Shown: positions 35,657 to 44,571, numbered from the stretch's first letter. The stretch is 64,000 bases of DNA from Cohnella sp. SGD-V74 (GCF_003001675.1 NZ_PVYW01000020.1:117378-181377); one strand, 5' to 3'. Notes: generated by a model from the letters alone, not told the origin. Translations and numbers: made by a program.

Positions 35657-36570
35657 TCGCTTCTCCCCCAAGCTTCGGCGTTCAGCTCGCCGTTTATCAT
35701 CGCTGCGGCAACCGCGCCCATCGAAGCGGCGGCGATCGCCTGATGCATCCGCGAGGCCGCGTCCCCCGCGCTGTAGACGCCCGGCACGTTTGTTTTCCCG
35801 AAAGCGTCGACCGCCGCCGTTCCCATTTCCGTCATCGCGCATCCGAGCGTTTGGGGCAGGTCCGATCCCAGCGTCAGCTCCGGTTTAAAAAAGATCCCCC
35901 TGCACGGAACGACCGCCCCGTCCGCAAGCACGACCTCGCGCACGATTCCGTCATCGGATTGGATGCGACGAATCGGCGAGTCGAGCAAGGGAACCCGGTG
36001 CCGCCGAAGCTCTTCGCGCTGCTCGTCCGTCAGCTCATCGGGGCCGTTCGTGCAGATCGTAAACCGGTCCGTCCAGCCGGAGATCAGAGGCGCGAAATGC
36101 ATCAGCTCGGCTCCCTTGTTAATGATAACCAGCGGCTGATCCCGTAATTCCCAGCCGTCGCAATACGGACATACGAACGCGCTCTTCCCGTAAACGTCCG
36201 TCAGTCCGGGGATGTCCAGCGGGCGATCCTTCATGCCGACGGCAAACAGCAGCTTTTTGCTAAGCAGAGTGACGCCTTGTGCCGTCGTGATTCGGAACCG
36301 GCCGTCCGCGCCCTCGATCGACACGGCTGTATCCGCCAGGAAGGACACCGACGGATAGGCGCCGATCTGTTCCTTGGCGATTCGCCGAAATTCGCCGGGA
36401 CTGACTCCGTCGCGGGTCAGAAACCCGTGGGTCTCGTGCGTTACCGCGTTGCGGGGACGTCCTTCGTCGATCACCGTCACGTTTTTCCTGGCTCTCCCCA
36501 GTACAAGCGCGGCGTTTAAGCCTGCCGGGCCGCCGCCGATAATCGCCGCATCGAGCAGTTGTTTTTCCAT
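35653..36570 (-). CDS. Thioredoxin reductase-like FAD/NAD(P) oxidoreductase
   Basis: A 305-aa flavoprotein of the TrxB fold. FAD motif GGGPAGLNAALVLGRARKNVTVID, redox pair CPYCDGWE (about residue 130), and C-terminal GVYSAGDAASRMHQAIAAASMGAVAA. The CPYC pair differs from the CATC of housekeeping TrxB and resembles stand-alone dithiol oxidases/reductases next to thiol metabolism genes. The ATG at 36570 has GGAGG 12 nt upstream. Possible Rrf2 half-site ATTATGGACAT lies about 35 nt before the start. Overlaps the methyltransferase by 4 nt. Confidence 0.87.
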   Translation of the reverse strand: MEKQLLDAAIIGGGPAGLNAALVLGRARKNVTVIDEGRPRNAVTHETHGFLTRDGVSPGEFRRIAKEQIGAYPSVSFLADTAVSIEGADGRFRITTAQGVTLLSKKLLFAVGMKDRPLDIPGLTDVYGKSAFVCPYCDGWELRDQPLVIINKGAELMHFAPLISGWTDRFTICTNGPDELTDEQREELRRHRVPLLDSPIRRIQSDDGIVREVVLADGAVVPCRGIFFKPELTLGSDLPQTLGCAMTEMGTAAVDAFGKTNVPGVYSAGDAASRMHQAIAAASMGAVAAAMINGELNAEAWGRSE

Positions 36571-36597
36571 TTTTCTAATCAACCTCCATGGATCTTT

Positions 36598-36614
36598 AAT
36601 GTCCATAATTAGTG
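36598..36614 (-). promoter_or_regulatory. Rrf2-type half-site before the TrxB-like gene
   Basis: TAATGTCCATAATTAG (plus strand) repeats the GTCCATAAT arm of the palindrome found upstream of the Rrf2 gene (37133-37157). This suggests that the same regulator controls the flavoprotein-methyltransferase pair. Confidence 0.45.
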
Positions 36615-36624
36615 TACAAGAAGC

Positions 36625-37110
36625 TCATCGCTTCTTGGCTGCTTGAAACCCGCCGCGCTGCAGCGCCTCATCCAGTACCGACTGGATCGTGTGCTCCCGC
36701 AAATATTGGTGAAGCTGCTGCTCCGCGCCGTTCATCACTTTCTCGACCAAACATTCGCTCCCTCTGGATGGCGCCGGCTCCCGACCGTCCTCTTCTTCCG
36801 CCAACAGCCGATGCTGCCGCGATCGCGAGTTCGAGCATTCGAACATTTGCTGCCTGCCTTCGATGACTTGGACTACATCGAGAAAAGAGATGTCCTCGGC
36901 CGGTCGCGCCAGCTCATAACCGCCGTTCGCTCCCGGCACCGCGCGAACGAGTCCGTCCTGTCGCAGCTTGGACATGATCTTCGACAGATAGCTCTCCGAA
37001 ACTTCCAGCATTCCGGACAACTCCTTGATGCCGACGTTATTCCGAAGCTCCGGACGAGCGAGATGAAGCAGGGCGTGCAGGGCGTAATCCGTGCTTTTGG
37101 AATATTGCAT
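36625..37110 (-). CDS. Rrf2 family transcriptional regulator
   Basis: A 161-aa Rrf2 protein: MQYSKSTDYALHALLHLA, winged helix GIKELSGMLEVSESYLSKIMSKLRQDGLVRAVPGANGGYELARP. The cysteine region has only two Cys (in MFECSNS and GSECLVEK), not the three spaced Cys of iron-sulfur IscR/NsrR, so it may be a thiol or disulfide switch. GGGGAGG lies 5 nt before the ATG. It precedes the TrxB-like gene by 54 nt and has a palindromic operator upstream. Confidence 0.88.
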   Translation of the reverse strand: MQYSKSTDYALHALLHLARPELRNNVGIKELSGMLEVSESYLSKIMSKLRQDGLVRAVPGANGGYELARPAEDISFLDVVQVIEGRQQMFECSNSRSRQHRLLAEEEDGREPAPSRGSECLVEKVMNGAEQQLHQYLREHTIQSVLDEALQRGGFQAAKKR

Positions 37111-37132
37111 GCTTTCCTCCCCTCCGCAAACC

Positions 37133-37157
37133 TATTATGGACCTGTGATGTCCATAA
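37133..37157. promoter_or_regulatory. Palindromic operator candidate upstream of the Rrf2 gene
   Basis: A perfect inverted repeat ATTATGGAC - 7 nt - GTCCATAAT lies 23-47 nt before the Rrf2 start. An identical arm occurs before the TrxB-like gene, consistent with autoregulation and control of that gene by the Rrf2 protein. Confidence 0.65.
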
Positions 37158-37190
37158 TATCCGATTTGCCCTCGAATGGCAAGTCGATTG

Positions 37191-37895
37191 CTAAAATAGA
37201 TCGTGAGCGCCCCCGTTGCCGGACTTTCCAGCCCCGCGCGTGAAATACTCGTGCTTGCCGAATCCGGACAGCGCTTCGCGGTTGGATCGCCATACCCACT
37301 CATCGATCTCGGTCTGGCAGCGATGGGCGCGGAAGGCGGCCAGCTTTGCCTGCAGGTGCCTGCTCACGTCGACCCGGACGACGTCTTCGCGGGAATAGCC
37401 GTAGCGCTCGGGCTGCGCCATCATGTCTCCGAAGCTGATAAAGTAGAGCGAGCCCCGGACCGCTGTGCGGCGAAACGCGGCCGTCGTCGCCTTCCCGATC
37501 GCGCAATGGTCGGGATGCCCGCCCAGCTTCTCGTGGAAGGTCAGCACGACGTCCGGCTCCAATTCCCGGATAAATTCCGCTACCCGCTCCGTCAGCACGG
37601 CCTCGTCGATAAATTCCACCGTCTTGTCGCGGATGTCCAGAAAATGCAGCGAGCGCACGCCCAGATGCGCGCACGCTTCCCGCAGCTCCGATTCGCGGGC
37701 GGCTCCCATCGATTCCCGGTTCAAATACGGCGGATTGCCCATCCGGCGCCCCATCTCGCCGCGCGTTGCGCTGACCAGCGTAATGTCGACGCCTTCGGCG
37801 GCATATTTCGCCAGCGTCCCTCCGCATATGAAAGTCTCGTCGTCCGGATGGGCGAACACGGCAAGCAGCTTGCGCTGCGTTTTCGAATTTTTCAT
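37191..37895 (-). CDS. bshB2: Bacillithiol biosynthesis deacetylase BshB2
   Basis: A 234-aa PIG-L-type zinc deacetylase: metal-binding AHPDDE near residue 16 and GGHPDHCAIG near 125, with RGEMGRRMGNPPYLNRESMGAARESELREA typical of BshB2. It removes the acetyl group from GlcNAc-malate (and possibly bacillithiol conjugates) in bacillithiol synthesis. Its ATG overlaps the end of the yojF gene (ATGA), the same pair as yojF-yojG in B. subtilis. Confidence 0.92.
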   Translation of the reverse strand: MKNSKTQRKLLAVFAHPDDETFICGGTLAKYAAEGVDITLVSATRGEMGRRMGNPPYLNRESMGAARESELREACAHLGVRSLHFLDIRDKTVEFIDEAVLTERVAEFIRELEPDVVLTFHEKLGGHPDHCAIGKATTAAFRRTAVRGSLYFISFGDMMAQPERYGYSREDVVRVDVSRHLQAKLAAFRAHRCQTEIDEWVWRSNREALSGFGKHEYFTRGAGKSGNGGAHDLF

Positions 37896-38203
37896 TCCGG
37901 GAACGGCTCCTTTCCCAAGTGAAGCGCGACGTTCATCCGTCCTCTGTCGTCATATCCGGCAAGAAGCAGACGGCCCTGCTCCTCCGCCTCATAATGGGTG
38001 AGCGCCTCCATACGAAGCCAACCGTGCCCGTCGAATCGGAGGGCGACGCGATACGGCCCTTCTCCGGCGACGAAAGCCTCGGTAATTCTGACCTTGAAAT
38101 TACGCGCGAAAATATACGATGTCGCTTCGCTATGGATGTACGCATCGGCTCCTACGAACTTCCGCAGCTGCTGTTCCGCATCGGATCTAATAATCGGGAT
38201 CAT
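37892..38203 (-). CDS. yojF: YojF family protein (DUF1806)
   Basis: A 103-aa small soluble protein that reads like B. subtilis YojF (IPIIRSDAEQQLRKFVGADAYIHSEATSYIF; GHGWLRMEALTHYE). The ATG at 38203 has AAGGAGA 5 nt upstream. Its function is unknown; it is regularly translated together with bshB2, as here by a 4-nt overlap, so it is probably linked to bacillithiol. Confidence 0.87.
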   Translation of the reverse strand: MIPIIRSDAEQQLRKFVGADAYIHSEATSYIFARNFKVRITEAFVAGEGPYRVALRFDGHGWLRMEALTHYEAEEQGRLLLAGYDDRGRMNVALHLGKEPFPE

Positions 38204-38293
38204 GGCGGTCTCCTTTCGCTTGACCATCGATAGATGGCCTTATGGACACTTTTAACAACTCTATTCATTGTACCTTAGCTTTCTTGAGAATGT

Positions 38294-38334
38294 AAAAAGC
38301 TCTTGAACCGTCGCCAGGACGAATTCAAGAGCTT
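38294..38334 (-). terminator. Terminator-like hairpin, one of two related copies
   Basis: A perfect 11-bp inverted repeat (AAGCTCTTGAA at 38297-38307 with TTCAAGAGCTT at 38324-38334) is followed on the minus strand by TTTTTACA. It ends the GH130 locus (last stop 38379). A closely related sequence is at 59783-59822, including the loop. Confidence 0.8.
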
Positions 38335-38378
38335 CCTGCTTAGTTAAAAGGAGTCTGTCGTGAGGAGTCGAGCTTGGT

Positions 38379-39866
38379 TCAAGCCAGCACTTGCCCGTCC
38401 CGCAGCATTTGCGCCCGCAGCGCGGCGTAATCCACCGCCTGCACGGGGATATCCGCTTCCAGCGCGAGCGCCGCGGCGGTCGCCGCGGATTGCCCCAGCA
38501 CCATGAACACCGGCTCCATGCGGATCGAACCGTATGCGATATGCGAGGCCGACAAGCAGACGGGCACGAGCAGGTTGACGCACTCTTCTTCCTTGGGCAC
38601 GATGGCGCGGTAGCTAATCGGATACGGACCCTTCAGCTTGATCTGCACATCGCCTTCATTGACCGCGAAGCCTTCCGCGCTCACATGCCTTTGCACATTG
38701 TGCGAGTCCATCGTGTAGGAGCCTTGTCCGATCGCGTCCACGACGGGCGAACGCAGGAAAATATGGTGTTCGTTCATGACGAAGTCGCCCGCCATTCTTC
38801 TGGCTTCCCGAATGTAGAGCTGCGGCGACCAATGCCCGTTCTCCTCGAATTCGTCCAGAGGCAGCCCCCACGGCGCATAGAATGCGCGCAAGCTTTCCGG
38901 CACCCGCGGATGGTGCTGCAGCGTCCAGATCAAGCCTCGCTGGTGGCGCTCGTGCGCAGCCGCGATCAAGTTCCGTTCGGCGTACGACGCTTCCGGATAA
39001 TCGTAGTTGCAGCCGATGTAGTCGGTGGAGAAGCCCTTGTCATTGTTCGAATCCGTCTTGCGGTTCGGCACCTTGTTCAGCTTGAAAAAAATACGCTCCC
39101 CCTGCTCGATCGCCCGGAACAACAGCTCGTAATTCCGCTCGTCGTAGCCGTCCGGTTGCTCTACGAACACCCGGTTGGCCGGATCGTCCGTCAGGCACAT
39201 CCGGTAACAGTAGGCTTGAATTCTATGGTCGCCCTGTCCGTCGGGGCCGCCGGCGTCCGGATTGACGCCGGGGAGCAGGCCGCTGGACGGGTCGCCTTTC
39301 ACCACATAGGGATCGACGCCGTGCGGCAGCTGATTTTTCACCGCGTTGGCGGTCTGAATGCCGTTGTACGTTTCCCCGTATACGCGGTTGGACTCGCGGC
39401 CCGTCGCGTAGGACACGCCCGCGGCTTTCATCAGATCTCCTTCGTACCCGGCATCCATATACATCCGCCCGCTGAAGCTGCGGCCGGATTCCATCCGGAT
39501 CGCCGCAATGCGGCTCCCTTGCTTGACGAGCGGATCGATCGGGTCGAGCCGTTCGCCGAAGCGCACGTCGAGCCCGTATTCCTCGACCCATTCCCGGAAC
39601 ACGGCCAGCGCCTCCTTGGGCTCGAACAGCCATGCTGCCGCATTATCCGTGCCGTACCTGCGGCCGAGCCTCCGGTAGAAGTCCAGCGATAATCCGCCGA
39701 TCGCGCTTTTGTCTCCGAAATCGGTGTCGCCGAGCCCGCCCGAGCTCAGCCCGCCCAAGCGGGCGGACGGCTCCAGCACGACCGCGCGCAGTCCCAGCTT
39801 GCCCGCCTGCACGGCGGCGGCCAGTCCTGCCGACGTGCCTCCGTAGATCACCAGATCATACATCAT
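38379..39866 (-). CDS. FAD-dependent oxidoreductase (FAD_oxidored family, secreted-polysaccharide locus type)
   Basis: A 495-aa flavoprotein: N-terminal dinucleotide motif YGGTSAGLAAAVQAGKLGLRAVVLEPSARLGGLSSGGLGDTD, then YMDAGYEGDLMKAAGVSYATGRES, the pattern of the FAD-dependent proteins often found in plant-polysaccharide loci. C-terminal SASHIAYGSIRMEPVFMVLGQSAATAAALALE. No signal peptide. The reaction is unknown; a sugar oxidation is plausible. ATG 39866 (GGAGG 8 nt upstream) overlaps the end of the GH130 gene by 11 nt, so the two are co-translated. Confidence 0.85.
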   Translation of the reverse strand: MMYDLVIYGGTSAGLAAAVQAGKLGLRAVVLEPSARLGGLSSGGLGDTDFGDKSAIGGLSLDFYRRLGRRYGTDNAAAWLFEPKEALAVFREWVEEYGLDVRFGERLDPIDPLVKQGSRIAAIRMESGRSFSGRMYMDAGYEGDLMKAAGVSYATGRESNRVYGETYNGIQTANAVKNQLPHGVDPYVVKGDPSSGLLPGVNPDAGGPDGQGDHRIQAYCYRMCLTDDPANRVFVEQPDGYDERNYELLFRAIEQGERIFFKLNKVPNRKTDSNNDKGFSTDYIGCNYDYPEASYAERNLIAAAHERHQRGLIWTLQHHPRVPESLRAFYAPWGLPLDEFEENGHWSPQLYIREARRMAGDFVMNEHHIFLRSPVVDAIGQGSYTMDSHNVQRHVSAEGFAVNEGDVQIKLKGPYPISYRAIVPKEEECVNLLVPVCLSASHIAYGSIRMEPVFMVLGQSAATAAALALEADIPVQAVDYAALRAQMLRDGQVLA

Positions 39867-40917
39867 TCGCCCATCCTCCACCCGTCGCGGGACCGCCCGG
39901 ACCGTCCTTCAGGCACAGGGCGACGAGATCGTCCACATGCGCGGTCGCCAGACACTCCACCGTGTCCGCGGCTCCGTAATAGATTTTCACTTCTCCGCTG
40001 TCTTCAAGAATCATGCCGCCGGGGAAGATCACGTCGTTGCGAAATCCGCCCGCGACCTCATAGGAAGCCTCCGGCGCCAGCAGCGGCGCGCGGGAGCGGC
40101 CGATCACCTTGCGCGGATCGTCCAGGTCGAGCAGCATAATGCCGGCGCTGTAGCGCTTGGCCCACTTCGGCTCCCAGCCGTTCTTGCCGCGCGCTGGATC
40201 GATATCGACGGCATGGAACGTCGTCAGCCAGCCCTGCTTCGTGCGAACCGGCGGCGCGCCGGGACCGATCTTGTCGTTGGCGTACGCGACCTGCTCGACG
40301 CCCAGCACGAGGGATGACTTTCCCCAGTAGACCAGGTCCGGCGATTCGGACAGCCACAGATCGAACCGGTCGCGCCCTCCCCGGCTGTATACCGGCATCG
40401 GCCGCTCCAGCCGCATGTAACAGCCGCCGATTCGTTCCGGAAACAGCACCATGTTGCGATTGTCCGGCACGCTCAGACTGATTACGTCGAAGCTCTCGAA
40501 ATCTTCCGTCGTCGCAATGCCGCCCCGCAATCCGTGTTTCGTATCCATCGCGAAGCACAGATACACCTTGCCTTCGATGACCGTCAAGCGCGGATCGTAC
40601 ACGCGATCCACTTCTTCATCGCACCACTGCCAGACAGGCGAAGGCCGCACCTCCCAGTTGACGCCGTCGTCGCTGAAGGCCAACCCCAGATTCGTCGTCC
40701 GGCTGGCGTGCACCCGCTCGGCCCGTTCGTCGCCGTAGTCGTTGCGGAACACCATCGCGTATTTGCCCTCGTACTTCGTTACGCCCGCGTTGAACACCAT
40801 CGCGGGACCGTACGGCACTTGACGGGGCGACAGCACGGGATTGCCCTCATACCGATGAACAACCGCCGCCGATCGCAGCGGAACGCTGGCTGCGCCGCTT
40901 GCTCCGGAATTCGCCAT
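39856..40917 (-). CDS. Glycoside hydrolase family 130 (mannoside phosphorylase type)
   Basis: A 353-aa five-bladed propeller of GH130: RYEGNPVLSPRQVPYGPAMVFNAGVTKYEGKYAMVFRNDYG, the catalytic Asp in RVYDPRLTV, DRFDLWLSESPDLVYWG, and GIMLLDLDDPRKVIGRSRAPLLAPE, then IYYGAADTVECLATA. Such enzymes phosphorolyse or hydrolyse beta-linked mannosides in the cytoplasm. The ATG at 40917 has GAGGAA 9 nt upstream. It is the first enzyme after the transporter genes, so a mannose-containing oligosaccharide is the likely substrate. Confidence 0.9.
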   Translation of the reverse strand: MANSGASGAASVPLRSAAVVHRYEGNPVLSPRQVPYGPAMVFNAGVTKYEGKYAMVFRNDYGDERAERVHASRTTNLGLAFSDDGVNWEVRPSPVWQWCDEEVDRVYDPRLTVIEGKVYLCFAMDTKHGLRGGIATTEDFESFDVISLSVPDNRNMVLFPERIGGCYMRLERPMPVYSRGGRDRFDLWLSESPDLVYWGKSSLVLGVEQVAYANDKIGPGAPPVRTKQGWLTTFHAVDIDPARGKNGWEPKWAKRYSAGIMLLDLDDPRKVIGRSRAPLLAPEASYEVAGGFRNDVIFPGGMILEDSGEVKIYYGAADTVECLATAHVDDLVALCLKDGPGGPATGGGWANDV

Positions 40918-40949
40918 CCTTGCCACTTCCTCTCCGCTTTAACCGGACT

Positions 40950-42500
40950 TTATTTACTCGCGTACCAAACGCTCACTTCCTGGGCGACTTCTTCTCCGCC
41001 CGCGCCGTTCCAGGCTTTCTGCAGGCTGGCGATCGAGTCGTCCGATACGCCGTCCACGATCATCTTGATCAGGTAGTCGTTCACGGCGCTGTCCAGCTTG
41101 GCTCCGTTCGCCGAATACTTCGGCAAGTACGGCGCGAACGCCAGCACGTCCTGATGGATTTGCTCCTTGGGGATGTTGTTGACGAGCTGGAAGTTGTCGA
41201 ACATCGCTTTGCTCTTCTGCAGGCGCGCTTGCCAATACGTCACGAAGTTGGCTTCGTCCATGCCGATCACGAAGTTGTTCGCGGAGCCCCTCTGCTCGAA
41301 GAACGCCGGTTCGATCGGCATGTAGTTGCCGTTCTCGAGCGTGTAGGTGACGCCTTCCTCGCCGACGAATATCCCTTTGAACGTCTCCGGGTCCAGCATC
41401 GCGTTGACCATCTTCACCACGTCTTCGGGATGTTTCGCCGACTTGGGCACGAACGTGATTTTGTTGAATCCTCCGATCTGCGTAAACCCGCTCTGTCCGT
41501 CCGGACCTGTCATCGGCGGAATGAATTGATAAGCCGCGTCGGGGACGTTCTTCTTGATCGCTTCGTCGTATCCGGGAATCGACGACCAGCGCGCCCAGAT
41601 GACGCCGGCGCGACCGCTGGTGAACTTCTCCGCGGATGTCGCCGATTTGTTCGTGGCGAATTCCTTGTCCAGCAGTCCCTGCTCGTACAAGGAACGCACG
41701 AATGAAGCATAATCCTTCAACGCCGGATGGCTCGATACGTTAACCGGCTTGCCGTCCAGCTCGTTCCACTGGCCGTAAATGCCGAACGCGCCCATGATGT
41801 TGTCCACCAGCCCGATGCTGTCGATCGTGAACGGAATGTTGTTCTTCCCGTTGCCGCCGGGGTCCTGCTCCTTAAACGCCTTCAGCACATCGACGAACTC
41901 GTCCAGCGTCTTCGGCATCGCCTTCCCGACTTTGTCCAGCCAATCGGTGCGGATCAGCAAGCCGTCCCTCACGTAGCTGACGTTAAGCGTGGGAATGCCG
42001 TATATTTTGCCGTCCACCGTCGCGCCCGCCAGCGATTCCGGAGAAAGCGCTTGCTTAATATTCGGACCGAACTGCTCGATCAGCGGCGTAAGATCGGTCA
42101 GCGCGCCGTTCTTCGCGAAGTTGAAGAAGTCCTGCGTGTTCATCGCGTCGATGAAGTCGTAATCCGCGCCGGAAGCCATAATCAGGTTCAGCTTGTCGCC
42201 CGGTTTCTCCTGCGGCAGCATGTCGTTTCGAACCGTGTAGCCCGTCTTTTCCTGGATGTACTGATTCACCGGGTAGCTGTTGTAATCGTCCTGCATGTAG
42301 TTGCGCAGAGCTTTCAGAACCGGCTTCTCTTCCGGCGCGGCCGCAGAGCTTTCCGGCGCCTTGGCGCTTGCGCTCGGCGAAGCCGGGCTTGCGCCGGAAT
42401 TGCCGCCGGCGTCCTTGTTGTTGCCCCCGCATGCCGCCAGAATCGTCGCGAACGACAGCAGCAGTACGAGCAGTGCGGCGAGCCCTTTTTTCCTCGACAT
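40950..42500 (-). CDS. Sugar ABC transporter substrate-binding lipoprotein
   Basis: A 516-aa binding lipoprotein: MSRKKGLAALLVLLLSFATILAAC with the lipidated Cys at 24, then an Asn/Gly/Ser/Ala tether. Mature features include RTDWLDKVGKAMPKTLDEFVDVLKAFKEQDPGGNGKNNIPF and GVIWARW. GGAGGGG is 6 nt upstream. A TATAAT about 35 nt before the start hints at an extra promoter inside the operon, which would raise expression of the binding protein over the permeases. Ligand inferred to be a mannoside. Confidence 0.9.
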   Translation of the reverse strand: MSRKKGLAALLVLLLSFATILAACGGNNKDAGGNSGASPASPSASAKAPESSAAAPEEKPVLKALRNYMQDDYNSYPVNQYIQEKTGYTVRNDMLPQEKPGDKLNLIMASGADYDFIDAMNTQDFFNFAKNGALTDLTPLIEQFGPNIKQALSPESLAGATVDGKIYGIPTLNVSYVRDGLLIRTDWLDKVGKAMPKTLDEFVDVLKAFKEQDPGGNGKNNIPFTIDSIGLVDNIMGAFGIYGQWNELDGKPVNVSSHPALKDYASFVRSLYEQGLLDKEFATNKSATSAEKFTSGRAGVIWARWSSIPGYDEAIKKNVPDAAYQFIPPMTGPDGQSGFTQIGGFNKITFVPKSAKHPEDVVKMVNAMLDPETFKGIFVGEEGVTYTLENGNYMPIEPAFFEQRGSANNFVIGMDEANFVTYWQARLQKSKAMFDNFQLVNNIPKEQIHQDVLAFAPYLPKYSANGAKLDSAVNDYLIKMIVDGVSDDSIASLQKAWNGAGGEEVAQEVSVWYASK

Positions 42501-42623
42501 ATCTAACCCCTCCAGTAAGCTTTATTATAAATAAACCCGCTGCGCTTTGCCGCAAATTGGTGCAAGCTTGCCGCGATCCAAGCGCAAGGGATTATTCCGT
42601 CCGGCAAGGCCGTCCCGGCCCGG

Positions 42624-43508
42624 TCAACCTTTAACGGAACCGATCAGAATCCCCTTGATAAAATACTTCTGCAGCATCGGGTAGACGAGCAGAATTGGGA
42701 TCGTCGATACGATGATCGTCGCATTGCGAATGCCCTCCGGCGACAGATTGAGCAGCGCGTCGATGTCCTGGTTGAGCAGATTCTCGTCCGAAGCCTGCAA
42801 AATAATGTCCCGCAAATACAGCTGCAGCGGCTTCAGCGAAGGATCGTTCAAGTACAGCATCGGGTGAAACCAGTTGCTCCAGAAGTACACCGCGTAGAAC
42901 AGGCTGATCGTCGCGAATACCGGCGCCGAGATCGGAATGACGATGGAGAGCACGATTCTCAGGTTGCTTGCGCCGTCAAGCTTGGCCGATTCCTCCAGAC
43001 TTTCCGGCAGGCTCTCGTAGTAATTTTTCATCAGCAGCAGGTTGAACACATTGATCAGAGCCGGCAAAATCAGCGAGGCCAGATTGTCCATCAGATGAAG
43101 ATTTTTGATCAGCAGGTAGGTCGGCACCAGCCCGCCGTTGAACAGCATCGTGAAGATGTAGAGCAGCAAAATAAACTTGATGCCCGGCAGATGCTTCTTG
43201 GACAGCGGGTACGCGGAGACGGCGGTAAACAGGACCGCTCCAAGCGAGCCGACGACCGTGACGAAAACCGAGATCAGGAACGCATTCTGAAACAGTCGGT
43301 CGCGCAGGACGAACATGACGTTCTCCATCGTGAAGGCCACCGGCAGCAGCCCCACCTTGCCGGATATGATCGCCCAGTTGGCGCTGAGCGACTTGGCAAG
43401 CACGTTCAAGAAGGGAAACAGGCAGAGAATGCCCGAGCCGATCAGAATGACGTACACCGCTCCGATATAAATCTTCTCAGACCACGGCCGTTTGATTGAA
43501 TGTTCCAA
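42624..43508 (-). CDS. Carbohydrate ABC transporter permease (YtcP type)
   Basis: A 294-aa six-helix permease with EAA loop ESLEESAKLDGASNLRIVLSIVIPISAPVFA and C-terminus QKYFIKGILIGSVKG. It starts with TTG at 43508, supported by GGAGG 9 nt upstream; there is no nearby ATG that keeps the full N-terminus. It begins 18 nt after the partner permease. Confidence 0.91.
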   Translation of the reverse strand: MEHSIKRPWSEKIYIGAVYVILIGSGILCLFPFLNVLAKSLSANWAIISGKVGLLPVAFTMENVMFVLRDRLFQNAFLISVFVTVVGSLGAVLFTAVSAYPLSKKHLPGIKFILLLYIFTMLFNGGLVPTYLLIKNLHLMDNLASLILPALINVFNLLLMKNYYESLPESLEESAKLDGASNLRIVLSIVIPISAPVFATISLFYAVYFWSNWFHPMLYLNDPSLKPLQLYLRDIILQASDENLLNQDIDALLNLSPEGIRNATIIVSTIPILLVYPMLQKYFIKGILIGSVKG

Positions 43509-43526
43509 CTTCGTCCGCCTCCTTCG

Positions 43527-44441
43527 TTACCATATGCTCTTGCCCGTCACCCGCTTGGCCATCCAGTTGCCTCCGATGACCAGGAAAAACCCGATGACCG
43601 ATTCGAACAGCCCGACGGCGGTGGAGAAGCTGTATTCCATCGAGGTCAGCCCCATCCGGTAAATGTAGGTGCCGATGACGTCGCCCGTCTCGTACACGGT
43701 CGGGTTGTACAGCAGCAAAATCTGTTCCGTTCCCGCCTCCAGCACATGACCGATCCGCAAAATGAACATCAGCACGATGGTCGAAGCGATCCCGGGCAGC
43801 GTAATGGTGAAAATCTGCTGAATCCGGCTGGCCCCGTCCAGCTTCGAGGCCTCGTACAATTCGGGGTCGAGCCCGGCGATCGCGGCGATGAAGATGATGG
43901 CGTTCCAGCCCGCTTCCTTCCAGCCGGCCGTCGCCACGATCACGCTGCGGAAATAGTCGTTGTCCATGAAGAAGTTGATCGGTTCGCCGCCGAAAAATTC
44001 GATCATATTGTTCACGATGCCGTTAGAGGGCGACATGATGTTGACGAACAATCCGGCGATGATGACCCACGACAGAAAATGGGGCAAGTAGATGATCGTC
44101 TGAACCGTGCGCTTGAACCACATTTTCCCGACTTCGTTCAAGAAAATCGCGAGCGCGATCGGAATCGGAAACAGGATGACGATCTTGTACAGGCTGATGA
44201 GCAGCGTATTCGTCATCACCCGGCCGAAATCGTCAGAGGAGAACAATCGCTCGAACTGCTTAAACCCGACCCACTCGCTGCCGCCAATGCCCTTGAAAAT
44301 ATTGAACTCCTGAAACGCGATGACAAGGCCGTATATCGGGGTGTATTTGAAGATCGCCAAAAATACGAGTCCCGGAATAAGCAACAAGTATAAATCGTAA
44401 TTGCGTCTGACTTGAGAAGTCCATTGAATACGGCCCTTCAT
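43527..44441 (-). CDS. Carbohydrate ABC transporter permease (LplB type)
   Basis: A 304-aa permease with LYLLLIPGLVFLAIFKYTPIYGLVIAFQEFN and EAA loop YEASKLDGASRIQQIFTITLPGIAST. GGAGGGGAGGG stands just before the ATG. First gene of the transporter-GH130-FAD operon; a terminator upstream (44572-44597) separates it from the two-component genes. Confidence 0.92.
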   Translation of the reverse strand: MKGRIQWTSQVRRNYDLYLLLIPGLVFLAIFKYTPIYGLVIAFQEFNIFKGIGGSEWVGFKQFERLFSSDDFGRVMTNTLLISLYKIVILFPIPIALAIFLNEVGKMWFKRTVQTIIYLPHFLSWVIIAGLFVNIMSPSNGIVNNMIEFFGGEPINFFMDNDYFRSVIVATAGWKEAGWNAIIFIAAIAGLDPELYEASKLDGASRIQQIFTITLPGIASTIVLMFILRIGHVLEAGTEQILLLYNPTVYETGDVIGTYIYRMGLTSMEYSFSTAVGLFESVIGFFLVIGGNWMAKRVTGKSIW

Positions 44442-44571
44442 GCTATCCCTCCCCTCCAGCGTCGCCGCTTGATCCTGGTTTTATCATAGCGGCCGGAGGC
44501 GTTCGGTCGTGAGGCACATCGTTCAACCGTACTGGTCCATTCTTCAGGTCAAACGCTGCGGCAAGCGCAGC

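Noticed and set aside
35657..35842. N-terminal extension of the methyltransferase frame into the TrxB-like gene
   Set aside because: The extension is low-complexity Arg/Gly sequence antiphase to a real gene; the ATG at 35656 has a strong ribosome site.
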